Source of the DNA: Corallococcus carmarthensis
Lineage (GTDB): Bacteria > Myxococcota > Myxococcia > Myxococcales > Myxococcaceae
Length of the DNA stretch: 64,000 nt
Assembly: GCF_003611695.1 (NCBI RefSeq)
Contig: NZ_RAWE01000003.1
Location: 1-64,000 of the forward strand
Direction of reading: 5' to 3'
The notes beneath the pieces were generated by a model. It was not told where the DNA came from. It saw nothing but the letters and a program-made list of their open reading frames with translations, and searched no databases. The stretch's first letter is position 1, and each line of letters begins with the position of its first letter. Below, piece by piece: positions 10,704 to 19,339 of this stretch. A program made the translations under genes and the position numbers.

Positions 10704-10838
10704 GCGCGGCGGACGCGCAATGGAAGCGCATCCTGCGCCGGCATTAAACCCACCTTCCGAAGCGACACAACCCAGGTCGACTCAATCCGTGCGCGGGGCG
10801 TCGGACGCACGCCACAAGACCGCAGGAGCAGCGCGTCC

Positions 10839-12905
10839 TCACTTCTTCGCGCGCAGCCGGGACAGGCCGGTGAGGATCAGCTCAATGATGCGGTTGACAT
10901 CGCGCGTCCAGAACAGCTCGCGGTTCTCGGGGCCGCTGAGCTCATTGCCACGGGAAAGTCCCTCAACGCCCGTCGTCCTCAGGAACTCGGTCATCTCGGA
11001 GTAGTCCCACCACCTGACGCCGCGCTCGTCATAGAGGCGGCGCATGCCCTCGGCGTGGGGCGCCTGCCTCTGGTAGTCCCAGGTGAACTCGCGCCGGGGG
11101 CGGTCCTCAAGGAGGTCGACGAGAACCGCGGAGGCACCTCCGAAGGCGCCCACGACATACAAGGCGCCATTCGCCGCGAGCGTCAGCAGCGCCTCCTCGA
11201 TGACCCCGGGGATGCGTCCGGAGTACCACTGCTCCTTCTTGCCACCGTCCGGCGTCGCCGTAAGCGTGGGGCCGGCCTTGCCGCCCATCAGGATGCGCGC
11301 CTGGACCTCCTTCACCTGGCGCTCCCGCATTACGGTCATCCCACGGGCCCAGGCGTAGCGGCGCTTCTCATTGTCCGCAGGGAACCACGGCGGCTCCTCG
11401 GTGAAGGTGCCGGCCTCCAAGTCCTCAATCCCCTCAGGACGGGAGACGCGGACGAACGTCGCGAGCTTCCGGTACTCCGAGCGCTGCTCCTTGGAGATGG
11501 ACAGCGGCCACCCCACGTAGTTGCGGATCCGCTCGACGGGAGGAATACCGCTCATCGACTGATGGGCCTTGACCAGGTTGAACAGAGTGGCGGTGTAGCC
11601 CTGCTTTCCAAGGTGCCCTCCGTAGGCCAGGCTGGCTCCGCGTACGAGCAGGTAGCGGGAGACCTCGACGAGCGCCGCGTCCAGGTGCTCTGGCAGGACT
11701 CCGTAGCGGTGCGGGTCATCACTCTCGGAGATGGACAGCGCGAGGGTGAGCCCCGCCAGCGGTTGCCCGGCGCTGGCGCGCTGGAGCGGAGTCTCGATGT
11801 GATGGCCCAGCGGCTCGAAGAGTTCGAGCTCCTCGTCGCCGAGCGGTGGGTCGGGGTACAGGACCCCCGCTCCCTTGGGGAGCCGGACGAGGGTTGCCAG
11901 CTCCGGGGGGACGGTGAGCACGACATCCCCCTTCCGCATCTGGGCCTTGAGCACGCATCGAGTGTGAAAGTGCCGCAGGGTCTCCTTCAGCATGAGGTCG
12001 ACAGCGCGCGCGGCGCTGCCATCAGTCCAGCGCATCACGGGGGTGTTGCCGATGTACGGGAACCTGCGGAGGTCGAGGTCATCGAGCGCGTCGACAACCA
12101 CGAGCGGGCGGTTCTTTTCCTTGGCGAGCAACACCTCCCGGCGGCACCAGGGACGCCCGCTGTAGCTCTTCGTCACGAGGGCCAACAGGACCGAGTCGTG
12201 AACCCCTTCCGCGATGGCCGTGGAAAACTCGGAGCCTCCTTCAATCTTCGCGCTGTCCACCCAAGTCTCGACGGGCTGGGTGGCATCCAAGTGCTTGACG
12301 ATTTCGCTGAAGACCTGGGGAGCCGAGTGGATGTCCTGCTTGGCGTGGCTCAGGAACACCCGCACCGGAACCTTGGTGCCCCGCTCCTGCCCCATCAGGA
12401 AGCGAACCAGCTCGACGACGACGATGCGGGTGGTCCAGGCCGTGCGCTCCGCCTGGGGCTGGAGGAACGCCTTGTGGAAGCTGGTCTCCTCCAAGCGGGG
12501 GTCCAGTGGCCAGGCATGCTTCGTCAACTGCACCGGCAGGAAGCGATGCCGCCCGTCACAGCAGCGCTCCCACAGGTCGCCGATGAAGGTGGACCAGAGC
12601 TGACGGCCTAGTGGAAGCGTGTCGGGCTCGCTGTTCAGGTCGTCATCCGCGAGAACCACCACGATGCTGTTCTGGGCTTCATCCAGGGCGTGCTGAAGAG
12701 GGGGATGCCCCGTGCCGTCCTCGGCGACGAGGACGGTGGGCACGCGCAGCCCCGGGAGTGCAGGGTCGTCATTGAGCGCGCGGTGAAGTTCGACGGCCAG
12801 GGCCCGGGCCTCGTTGGACGCGGGATGGAACACGAAGTGGACGAGCAACGGAGTGGACACGTGCACCTCGGCGGGAGAGTGGGATGCCGCAGCCGAGCTT
12901 CCCAC
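10839..12905 (-). CDS. TIR-SLOG fusion protein
   Basis: 688 aa, cytoplasmic. Residues 18-170 form an alpha/beta domain with short hydrophobic strands (IVVVLADDD) that looks like a degenerate TIR or receiver-like fold. Residues about 181-310 are a clear TIR (VRVFLSHAKQD, then W253-x3-E257). From about 383 the sequence changes to a Rossmann-like domain (LTLALSISESDD, LAYGGHLGKQGYTA, LYVVGAFGGASAVL). I read this as a SLOG domain of the cluster found fused to TIRs, and SLOG domains bind nucleotide ligands such as cADPR isomers in ThsA. Start is uncertain. The GTG at 12905 sits directly on a GAGGA, while a second GTG at 12860 has GAGG five bases upstream. It lies 114 bp after the patatin gene and may share its transcript. 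A sensor-effector role is inferred. Confidence 0.82.
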   Translation of the reverse strand: MGSSAAASHSPAEVHVSTPLLVHFVFHPASNEARALAVELHRALNDDPALPGLRVPTVLVAEDGTGHPPLQHALDEAQNSIVVVLADDDLNSEPDTLPLGRQLWSTFIGDLWERCCDGRHRFLPVQLTKHAWPLDPRLEETSFHKAFLQPQAERTAWTTRIVVVELVRFLMGQERGTKVPVRVFLSHAKQDIHSAPQVFSEIVKHLDATQPVETWVDSAKIEGGSEFSTAIAEGVHDSVLLALVTKSYSGRPWCRREVLLAKEKNRPLVVVDALDDLDLRRFPYIGNTPVMRWTDGSAARAVDLMLKETLRHFHTRCVLKAQMRKGDVVLTVPPELATLVRLPKGAGVLYPDPPLGDEELELFEPLGHHIETPLQRASAGQPLAGLTLALSISESDDPHRYGVLPEHLDAALVEVSRYLLVRGASLAYGGHLGKQGYTATLFNLVKAHQSMSGIPPVERIRNYVGWPLSISKEQRSEYRKLATFVRVSRPEGIEDLEAGTFTEEPPWFPADNEKRRYAWARGMTVMRERQVKEVQARILMGGKAGPTLTATPDGGKKEQWYSGRIPGVIEEALLTLAANGALYVVGAFGGASAVLVDLLEDRPRREFTWDYQRQAPHAEGMRRLYDERGVRWWDYSEMTEFLRTTGVEGLSRGNELSGPENRELFWTRDVNRIIELILTGLSRLRAKK

Positions 12906-13019
12906 TCCTCAGCGGTGCCTGCACTCCACTTCTTTGCCACCGTTCAGGACCCGAACCTGCGCAGGTCGTGGAACTCCCATCGCACCAATGTCAGACTCCA
13001 CGGTTCTTCGAGGCCGGCT

Positions 13020-13985
13020 CTAGAGTCGGTGATTGGGAACGAACGACTCGGCATGGACTCCGTTGAGAAAGCGCTGGCGAACGGAGGCTAGATGCGCCTC
13101 CTTCATCCCCTCGCCATGTCCGAGCGCAATGAGATCGTCGATAGCGCGAGCATCATCGAGGGAGAAACGCCCGGGGCTGACCACCTGGTCGATTCGATGC
13201 ACGTTGCGCCCCGTCAGCAACTGCGCATGGGCCTGCGCCGCTTCTGCCTGACCTCTCATCAGGATATCGATGAGCGCCTTGTTCCACCCAAGGATGCCTG
13301 CGCGCCGGCGGCTCGGGGAGACGCTGAATGGCTCTCCAAGCGTCCCAATGCTAAGTACATCTATTTGATCCAGTGGAATCTCGAGGAAGTGAACTGCCTC
13401 GGCTACTCCAACCATGATGGGGCAGTTGGCCCACACACCGCCATCGACGTAGCTGGCTCCTGGATGGTCGGCGAAGGCGGCGGCGGCAAAGTAGGTGGGA
13501 GCCGCCGAAGTTGCGAGGGCGCAGTCCACCGCGCTCGCCTTGTACTCCCCGGTGAAGCGAGCATGGTGCGCGGTCTTGAGCAGGAAAATGCGTCCCCCGA
13601 CAGCGTCGTACGTGGGAATGACGAGTCGGCAGCGCGCCTCGCCCAGGCGCATGTCGTTAAACACCGAGCGCAGCGCGGCCTTCAGCGCTTCGTGCGAGCG
13701 CTTCGGCGCGAACAACTGCCGGAGCGTGAGACTCGTGCGCTGCACGAGCCCCGTTCCTGGAAAGATGTCGAGCCCCTTGTCCCGGTAGAAGTCACGAATG
13801 GTCGACGCTGGGAGGCCCAACGCGAGACCAAGGGCGATGATCCCACCGGTCGACGTCCCTGTAATAAGATCGAAGTGGTCGACGCAGGCGCGGCCCGTCT
13901 CCTTCTCCAACGTCGCCAGTACCGAAGCGGAGAAAGCTCCCCGGATTCCCCCACCATCTAGACTCAGGATACGGAAGCGGCTCAT
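13020..13985 (-). CDS. patatin-like phospholipase
   Basis: 321 aa. Hydrolyses acyl chains from phospholipids in this family. Oxyanion loop DGGGIRG is at residues 10-16, nucleophile elbow GTSTG at 43-47 (Ser45), and the catalytic aspartate in DGGVWAN at 181-187, so the Ser-Asp dyad is intact. There is no signal peptide, consistent with attack on the inner membrane from within. CapV, the patatin effector of CBASS, has the same layout but is activated by a cyclic nucleotide from a CD-NTase, and no such cyclase is present here. ATG at 13985 is preferred over upstream TTG (14003) because the family starts just before the glycine-rich loop. Its position between two TIR genes suggests a membrane-damaging effector arm of the island. 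The biochemical family is secure. The role is inferred. Confidence 0.88.
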   Translation of the reverse strand: MSRFRILSLDGGGIRGAFSASVLATLEKETGRACVDHFDLITGTSTGGIIALGLALGLPASTIRDFYRDKGLDIFPGTGLVQRTSLTLRQLFAPKRSHEALKAALRSVFNDMRLGEARCRLVIPTYDAVGGRIFLLKTAHHARFTGEYKASAVDCALATSAAPTYFAAAAFADHPGASYVDGGVWANCPIMVGVAEAVHFLEIPLDQIDVLSIGTLGEPFSVSPSRRRAGILGWNKALIDILMRGQAEAAQAHAQLLTGRNVHRIDQVVSPGRFSLDDARAIDDLIALGHGEGMKEAHLASVRQRFLNGVHAESFVPNHRL

Positions 13986-14118
13986 CAGATTCACTCGCCT
14001 CAAAGGGTGTCAGCCGACCGGGCTTCAGATCAAGAGCTTGCTCCTGATGGGGTCTCCCAGGGAAGGGCAAGCGACGGCGCGGAAGGAAACCCACATGCTG
14101 GACCATTTGGGCGCCCCG

Positions 14119-15945
14119 CTACCGGCTCCCGGTGATGCCCCACAGCAATTGGCTAAGAGGATCAGGAGCGGTTCTGCGGTAGTCCACCCACATCATCCCC
14201 TCGAGAAACAGCGGTAACGTGGGTTCACCGACCAGACTTGGCAGCAGCACCGGGATCACCGGCCGGTGCGAACGCACAAAACCACGCAGGAGCGCGTCCA
14301 CCTCCAACTGCTGCCAGGGCCCTGGCCCGCTTCCTCCCAAGAAGACGGCTGCCGCCTGGGCCTGCCGGACCTGCTCCTCCAGTGCGGTTTGCCATGGCAG
14401 ACCTGGACGAAGCTCCCACTCATCGAACCAGGGCCGCAAGCCGACTGCCCGCATCTGGTGGGCAATGCTCCTCACCGCTGTCTTGTCCGCACTGTTGTGG
14501 CAGAGGAAGACATCAAAGCCGCTCGACTTGGCCGTTGGTGCGCATGGCGTGCACCTGCCCTGAAGGCGGTACTCCACGTCGGCATGCTTGACCAGGGGAT
14601 GCGAGTCAACCAGCCGCTGGCCTCCTATCCCGGCCGAGCGGAACATGTCCAGCCCAGCACGTGGCCCCACCTCTTGGAAAACGGCTGTCAGCGATGGATG
14701 ATCCGGCGCGATGCAGGCCGCAGTCAGCGATGAGATCCTGCTTCGCGTCGCCTCCAGCCGCTGCCTGCCGGTTGTCAGCGCCTCCCGGGCTCGTTCCAAC
14801 TCCGGGCCCACCCGCTGCCTCAGTTGCTCAATGAGTTCCTCCTCCGTGGGCAAGAGCGCCAGGAGACGCCCAATCATATCTGCCTGGAGCTTTTCCATCT
14901 CGCGTACCCAGCCATTGCAAGTCTCCTGGATGACCAAGTCCGGAGGAGGCAGGCTTTCGGAGAGCAACGGCTGGACATGGCTTTGGTACAGTCGCTTGAG
15001 CTTGGCCTGCTCTCGATCTACTGCCTCGCGGCTAGCGCCATGGTACTGCAACGTGCCGATGGTCCGGCTTAGCCTTTGTAGATCCCGTTGCACCCGACGG
15101 ACCTCGCCGAGGACTTGATCTGCTCGCGCGGCATCCAGGTTGGGGATTCTGCGAAGCGCAGCAGCAAGCAGCCTGGGGCTGCCTTCTTCTACTCTCCTCC
15201 TTACCTCCAGAAATGCAGACCGGATGACCTCCTGCTCCAACTGATACTGCGTCTCACAGTCGACCAGACTCTGCCTACCGCGCGCCAGCGACCAATCCTG
15301 CTGCTGCAATTGCTCCGCCAAGCTGTTGGCGGTCTGGATGTTTTCCAGGTAGCGACTGAATGTCGGCTGGCAACGCAGACGTTGCACAACTCGCCGTAGG
15401 ATCGGCACCAACTCATGGAGGTGCTCAGGGGCCAGTGGGACGATGCACTGTTCCCGCTGGGGGATGCCGTCGATCACCACCATGCAGGGGAGGTGGTCCA
15501 ATACCCCCAGTGATCGAGCGACCTCATCGGCTGCCGGCGTCACGGCCGTGATCTCCCGTGTGCTTCCAGACCACAGGGATTCCCCCTCCTCCACCAACCG
15601 CCGAGCACGCCCGAAAGCCATTCCAGGCTCGCGGCTGATATTCTTCAAGTAGACGTCATCGTTCTGTGTTTTCCGGATCGAAAACCGAGGCCTGGGCGAC
15701 TCGGCGTATTCGCCATGCGACCGCACCCGAATCCGGCGTGCCAGGATGGCGCAGGCGATGTCCTCGCCGGTCAGAGAGTCGATAGAGACCAAGTGGCGCG
15801 CGAACCAAGTGGCGATCTCCGCATCGGCCTCCCCGAACAGGAAGAGGAGGTAGCCGCCGAAGGGCCGCCCGAAGACCTCGCCCGGGTTGGAGACGAGTGA
15901 CGGCAAAATCGGGTCCGAGCTTCGCTCAACCTTTATCTGAAACAT
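14119..15945 (-). CDS. coiled-coil protein with C-terminal TIR domain
   Basis: About 608 aa, cytoplasmic. The first 200 residues are an unrecognised alpha/beta domain. A segment reading LGVLDHLPCMVVID resembles a thioredoxin-fold strand-turn, but I cannot name it. Residues about 200-430 are rich in Gln, Glu, Arg and Leu and look like a long coiled coil. The last 132 residues are a TIR: FDVFLCHNSADK, FDEWELRPG, then W-x3-E (glutamate 548 counted from this start). The ATG at 15945 is chosen because GGAGGGGG precedes it closely. An ATG 36 bases upstream lacks such a site. It is the first gene of the leftward row and its codons look less GC-biased than those of the flanks. The architecture suggests a sensor or oligomeriser joined to a TIR effector. 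The N-terminal domain is worth a structural search. Confidence 0.8.
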   Translation of the reverse strand: MFQIKVERSSDPILPSLVSNPGEVFGRPFGGYLLFLFGEADAEIATWFARHLVSIDSLTGEDIACAILARRIRVRSHGEYAESPRPRFSIRKTQNDDVYLKNISREPGMAFGRARRLVEEGESLWSGSTREITAVTPAADEVARSLGVLDHLPCMVVIDGIPQREQCIVPLAPEHLHELVPILRRVVQRLRCQPTFSRYLENIQTANSLAEQLQQQDWSLARGRQSLVDCETQYQLEQEVIRSAFLEVRRRVEEGSPRLLAAALRRIPNLDAARADQVLGEVRRVQRDLQRLSRTIGTLQYHGASREAVDREQAKLKRLYQSHVQPLLSESLPPPDLVIQETCNGWVREMEKLQADMIGRLLALLPTEEELIEQLRQRVGPELERAREALTTGRQRLEATRSRISSLTAACIAPDHPSLTAVFQEVGPRAGLDMFRSAGIGGQRLVDSHPLVKHADVEYRLQGRCTPCAPTAKSSGFDVFLCHNSADKTAVRSIAHQMRAVGLRPWFDEWELRPGLPWQTALEEQVRQAQAAAVFLGGSGPGPWQQLEVDALLRGFVRSHRPVIPVLLPSLVGEPTLPLFLEGMMWVDYRRTAPDPLSQLLWGITGSR

Positions 15946-15993
15946 TCCCCCTCCACGGCGATTGGCTGGATGGGATCCCATCCTACCAGCACG

Positions 15994-16167
15994 TCACACG
16001 GCGTCGATGGGGTGACGCATGGCTTTAACAAGCTCGGAGAGCATAGGATGGCACCCTGCAGCCCGCGGGGGCTCGCGCGCCGGGGGCAGGCGCGCACCTG
16101 CCATGGGCAGGCCCAGGTGCTCCAAAATCGCGCGCCCCCTCGCGGCGTCTTTTCCTTCAGCGGCTCC
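15994..16167 (-). mobile_element. remnant of a transposase C-terminus
   Basis: A 57-codon open stretch on the minus strand, bounded upstream by an in-frame TAA (16168-16170) and ending at TGA. It reads AILEHLGLP, then LPPAREPPRAA. This Leu-Gly-Leu-Pro tail followed by a Pro/Ala/Arg-rich end is the usual finish of transposases of several insertion sequences in myxobacteria, often of the IS91 type. No start codon, upstream domains or terminal repeats are visible, so it is only a relic. It lies immediately right of the TIR island and supports an accessory origin. The family name is a guess from the tail motif. Confidence 0.45.
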
Positions 16168-16265
16168 TTACCGTGAACCGTTCCGGCATGAGCACGAGCC
16201 AATCCGGAGCGGGCCCCCTCCTCCCGCTCCGGTGGCATGGTCCCACGGCGACATGCCGCGGTCCT

Positions 16266-16742
16266 TCACTGCGCGGTCCAGATGGCGGCGATGCTCTCGT
16301 TCACCGTGGCACCGCCCGCTGTGTCGATGAAGATGGACCGGATGCGCTTGGTGGACTGGACGCCCACGAACTCGAAGGCATTGGGATTCGTATCGAGCAC
16401 CGCGTCGTCGAGGACCTCCTGGGTAGCGTCCGTGAAGGTCAAGGGCACCTTGTGCCGGGCCAGGTTGTTCGTGAGCAACTCCAGGCCCACGGCGGAGACC
16501 GGACGCAAGAAGGCGATCTCGTAGTCGTCCTCACCGCTGGCGAGGATCGTGGGCTTCACGGTGGGGATTCGTGTTGTTGCTGTGGTTCCAGCCGGGTCCC
16601 ATGAAGCAGAGCCAGGTCTTGGCGCGAGGCGCCAGGACGTTGATGGTGGGCGTGCTGAAGCCCCACGGCAACCCTTCACCGAGAAGGACCTGCGGTTCGG
16701 GTAAGGCTCCCTGCCGTCCAAGACAACGGTTCGGGACTTCAC
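16266..16742 (-). pseudogene. frameshifted gene for an unknown protein
   Basis: Two minus-strand frames join into one credible protein. The upstream frame ends with a stretch reading LPWGFSTPTINVLAPR and then WNHSNNTNP. The downstream frame continues TVKPTILASGEDDYEIAF and runs to IAAIWTAQ at 16266. The join is restored by removing one base from the four-G run at 16563-16566 (CCCC on the coding strand). The beta-rich sequence (YEIAFLRPVSAVGLELL, then RIRSIFIDT) resembles exported jelly-roll/PEP-type domains that often precede anchor signals, but I cannot name the family. A clear start and signal peptide are not visible, and a second compensating shift near 16705 is possible. It is either a decayed gene or a sequencing error. 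Confidence 0.5.
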
Positions 16743-16795
16743 GTTGGGTCCGCGGCCCAGCGCCGCGCGCCATCCTCACGTCTAGGCTTGCCCCC

Positions 16796-17938
16796 ATGGC
16801 AAACCGGCACCGCGTCTATCTGGTCCCCGGCTTCTTTGGCTTTACCCAGATGGGTGACAAGGAAACGGAGCGCATCGCCTACTTCCAGAACGTCCCCCGT
16901 TTGCTCCAACAGCGGTTCAAGGAGCGCGGCATCGATGCGCAGGTTCATGCCGTGGCCTCCTCCCCCACCTCCGGGCTGGAGGCGCGTGCCCGCGACGTGT
17001 TCCAGGAGATGGCACGGACCGCGAACGAGGACGACGCGCAGCTCCACCTCGTCGGGCACTCCACGGGCGGGCTGGATGCACGGAGCGTCGTCTCACCGCG
17101 CATGGCCCAGGAGGCCCCGGCCTTCGTGAAGCGCGTGCGCTCGGTCGTGACCATCGCCACCCCGCATCACGGCACCCCGCTGGCCAGCTTCTTCCACGAG
17201 GGCGACGTGGGGAAGACGCTGCTGCGCTACCTGTGGCTCTTCACCTTCCTCACCCTGCACCGCAAGGCCATGCCCTTCCGGACCGCCGCGCTCCAGGCGT
17301 GCTACTGGCTCGTCCTGAAGAGCGAACAGGCGAAGCTCCCGCCCAACCTCTTCAATCAGATCGTCCGGCTGACGGCGGACCTCTCCGAGGGCGAACGCGA
17401 AGACCTCATCCGGTTCTTCAGCCAGGTGGGCGAGAACCAGACACTGATCCAGGACCTCATGCCGGCCAGCATGCGGGCCTTCAACGCGACCACGGCGGAC
17501 CGGGAGGGCGTGCGCTACGGCAGCGTCGTCACGGGCGCGCCGCCGCCCAAACGGGCCATCCCTCTTCTGCTCACCCCGGACACGCTCCTCCACGGAATCT
17601 TCTCCTTCCTGCACGCGAAGAGCGCGCCCCTGTCCCCGGAGCTCCAGATTCCCGCGCGCACGGCGGCCCAGTCCCAGTCCCTCCAGGATGTCTTTGGCAG
17701 GAAGTTCGAGCCCCGGAGCGACGGCATCGTCCCGAGCCGCTCCCAGGTCTGGGGACGGGTCCTCCACGTCGCGGTCGCGGACCACATGGACGTCATGGGC
17801 CACTTCGACCAGCCTCCTGAGTACATCAGCTGGCTGAAGTCGGGCTCCGACTTCCAGGAGCCGCAATTCCAGGCGATGTGGGAACGGGTGATTGACTTCA
17901 CCGTGGGCGGCGCCGCGACTGTTCACCCAGGGAACTGA
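16796..17938 (+). CDS. alpha/beta-hydrolase lipase (PGAP1/LipA-like)
   Basis: 380 aa, likely a triacylglycerol lipase or acyl esterase. It begins HRVYLVPGFFGF, the oxyanion strand-turn of the alpha/beta-hydrolase fold. The nucleophile elbow is HLVGHSTGGLD near residue 87, followed by TPHHGTPLA, a signature of true lipases of this group. A conserved DGIVPSRSQ near residue 310 supplies the acid Asp, and the DHMD near 330 supplies the catalytic His. No signal peptide is evident, so it is probably cytoplasmic or exported by another route. The chosen ATG lies just before the first conserved strand. Upstream in-frame codons look like noise. It stands alone on the plus strand, next to the frameshifted gene and before the sugar dehydrogenase. 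Substrate unknown. Confidence 0.85.
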   Translation: MANRHRVYLVPGFFGFTQMGDKETERIAYFQNVPRLLQQRFKERGIDAQVHAVASSPTSGLEARARDVFQEMARTANEDDAQLHLVGHSTGGLDARSVVSPRMAQEAPAFVKRVRSVVTIATPHHGTPLASFFHEGDVGKTLLRYLWLFTFLTLHRKAMPFRTAALQACYWLVLKSEQAKLPPNLFNQIVRLTADLSEGEREDLIRFFSQVGENQTLIQDLMPASMRAFNATTADREGVRYGSVVTGAPPPKRAIPLLLTPDTLLHGIFSFLHAKSAPLSPELQIPARTAAQSQSLQDVFGRKFEPRSDGIVPSRSQVWGRVLHVAVADHMDVMGHFDQPPEYISWLKSGSDFQEPQFQAMWERVIDFTVGGAATVHPGN

Positions 17939-17998
17939 GGCAGCGGTGCGCGCCCGTCGGCGGATGACGTCCAGCCCGTCTCGACGGAGAGTCACCCC

Positions 17999-19327
17999 AT
18001 GCGCCATGGACTCGTGACCCCGTTCCTCGCCGCCTTCCTGCTGAGCGCCACCCCCGAAGCGCAGGCCCAGACGTCCCGGCCGCCCACGCGCCAGGAAGGC
18101 AACCTCGCCCCGGGACGCGGCGGTGACAGTCAGCAGTCCGTGCCGCGCCAGGGCGACATCCCCTCGGGCGCGCCCGTGGAGACCGCGCCCCCCAACGTTC
18201 CGGAGTTCAAGCCCGCGTTCCCGCAGCAGACGCGCGCGCCAGCGGTGAAGACGCGCACGCCCATCGTCGTGACGGAGGTCGCCTCGGGCTTCAACAAGCC
18301 GTGGGCCATCGCCTTCCTGCCGGATGGCCGCTTCCTCGTCACGGAGAAGCCCACGGGCTCGCTCTTCATCGTCACCGCCGCGGGCAAGAAGTCGCCCCCG
18401 GTGACGGGCCTCCCCAAGGTCGACGGCCGGGGACAGGGCGGGCTGCTCGACGTGGAGGTCGGGCCCGACTACGCGAAGAGCGGGCTCATCTACTGGACCT
18501 ATTACGAGCCGCGGGAGGGCGGCAACGGGCTCGCGGTGGCGCGCGCACGGCTGGTGGACGGCCCGAAGCCGCGCATCGAGGGCCTCCAGATCATCTTCCG
18601 CATGCAGCCCACGCTCAAGTCCACGCTGCACGCGGGCGGACGGCTGGTCTTCACGCCTGACGGCAAGCTCTTCGTCACGCTCGGCGAGCGCTCCATCCTC
18701 CAGGGCCGTGTCCAGGCGCAGGACCTCAAGAGCGACTTCGGGAAGATCGTCCGCATCCTCCCGGATGGCTCCATCCCCCAGGACAATCCCTTCGTGGGCA
18801 GGAAGGACGCCCGGCCGGAGATCTGGTCCTCCGGACACCGCAACGTCCTCGCCGCGGCCCTGGACGCCCAGCAGCGGCTCTGGGTCGTGGAGATGGGACC
18901 GCGAGGAGGCGATGAGCTCAACCGCCCCGAGCCCGGCAAGGACTACGGCTGGCCCACGATTGGCTATGGCGAGGAATACTCGGGTGAACCCATCCACAAG
19001 ACGACGCAGGCCGCGGGCATGGAGCAGCCTGTCTATTATTGGGATCCGGTCATCTCGCCCTCGGGGCTCACCATCTACTCGGGGGCGCTCTTCCCGGAGT
19101 GGAAGGGGAACTTCTTCATCGGCGGCCTGTCCAGCCAGGCGCTGGTGCGGCTCGTCCTGAAGGACGACCGCGTGGTCGGCGAGGAGCGCCTGCTCACGGA
19201 GCGCAACGCGCGGATCCGCGAGGTGGTCCAGGGACCCGACGGTGCGCTCTACCTGCTCACGGACGATTCGAACGGCCGCCTGTGGAAGCTCACCCCGGGG
19301 GCCACCCCGCCGGGCCGCGCCCCTTGA
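17999..19327 (+). CDS. exported PQQ-dependent sugar dehydrogenase
   Basis: 442 aa, soluble quinoprotein glucose/sorbosone dehydrogenase family. It oxidises aldose sugars in the periplasm using PQQ. Residues 1-24 form a Sec signal peptide ending AQAQ, and 25-80 are a Pro/Gln-rich linker. The six-bladed beta-propeller follows: ASGFNKPWAIAFLPDGRFLVTE opens blade 1 (shown in part as WAIAFLPDGRFLV), and further blade signatures are LHAGGRLVFTPDGKLFV, SSGHRNVLAAALD and WVVEMGPRGGDELN. The active-site histidine equivalent should be in the LHAGG or GHRN segments. GGAG lies nine bases before the ATG. The gene starts 60 bp after the lipase gene, is read in the same direction and may share its transcript. 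I see no pqq genes nearby. Some members act without PQQ, so the cofactor is a family inference. Confidence 0.9.
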   Translation: MRHGLVTPFLAAFLLSATPEAQAQTSRPPTRQEGNLAPGRGGDSQQSVPRQGDIPSGAPVETAPPNVPEFKPAFPQQTRAPAVKTRTPIVVTEVASGFNKPWAIAFLPDGRFLVTEKPTGSLFIVTAAGKKSPPVTGLPKVDGRGQGGLLDVEVGPDYAKSGLIYWTYYEPREGGNGLAVARARLVDGPKPRIEGLQIIFRMQPTLKSTLHAGGRLVFTPDGKLFVTLGERSILQGRVQAQDLKSDFGKIVRILPDGSIPQDNPFVGRKDARPEIWSSGHRNVLAAALDAQQRLWVVEMGPRGGDELNRPEPGKDYGWPTIGYGEEYSGEPIHKTTQAAGMEQPVYYWDPVISPSGLTIYSGALFPEWKGNFFIGGLSSQALVRLVLKDDRVVGEERLLTERNARIREVVQGPDGALYLLTDDSNGRLWKLTPGATPPGRAP

Positions 19328-19339
19328 CGCGGCGATACC

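Noticed and set aside
13020-15945. Idea that the patatin gene marks a CBASS locus
   Set aside because: No CD-NTase cyclase or Cap2/Cap3 gene anywhere in the window. Patatins also act with other systems.
3959-15945. Idea that the island is a standard Thoeris system
   Set aside because: No SIR2-SLOG ThsA or small ThsB gene. SLOG is instead fused to a TIR.
16173-16604. Plus-strand open frame of 143 aa
   Set aside because: It overlaps the frameshifted minus-strand gene whose two frames both look protein-like, and it has no domains itself.
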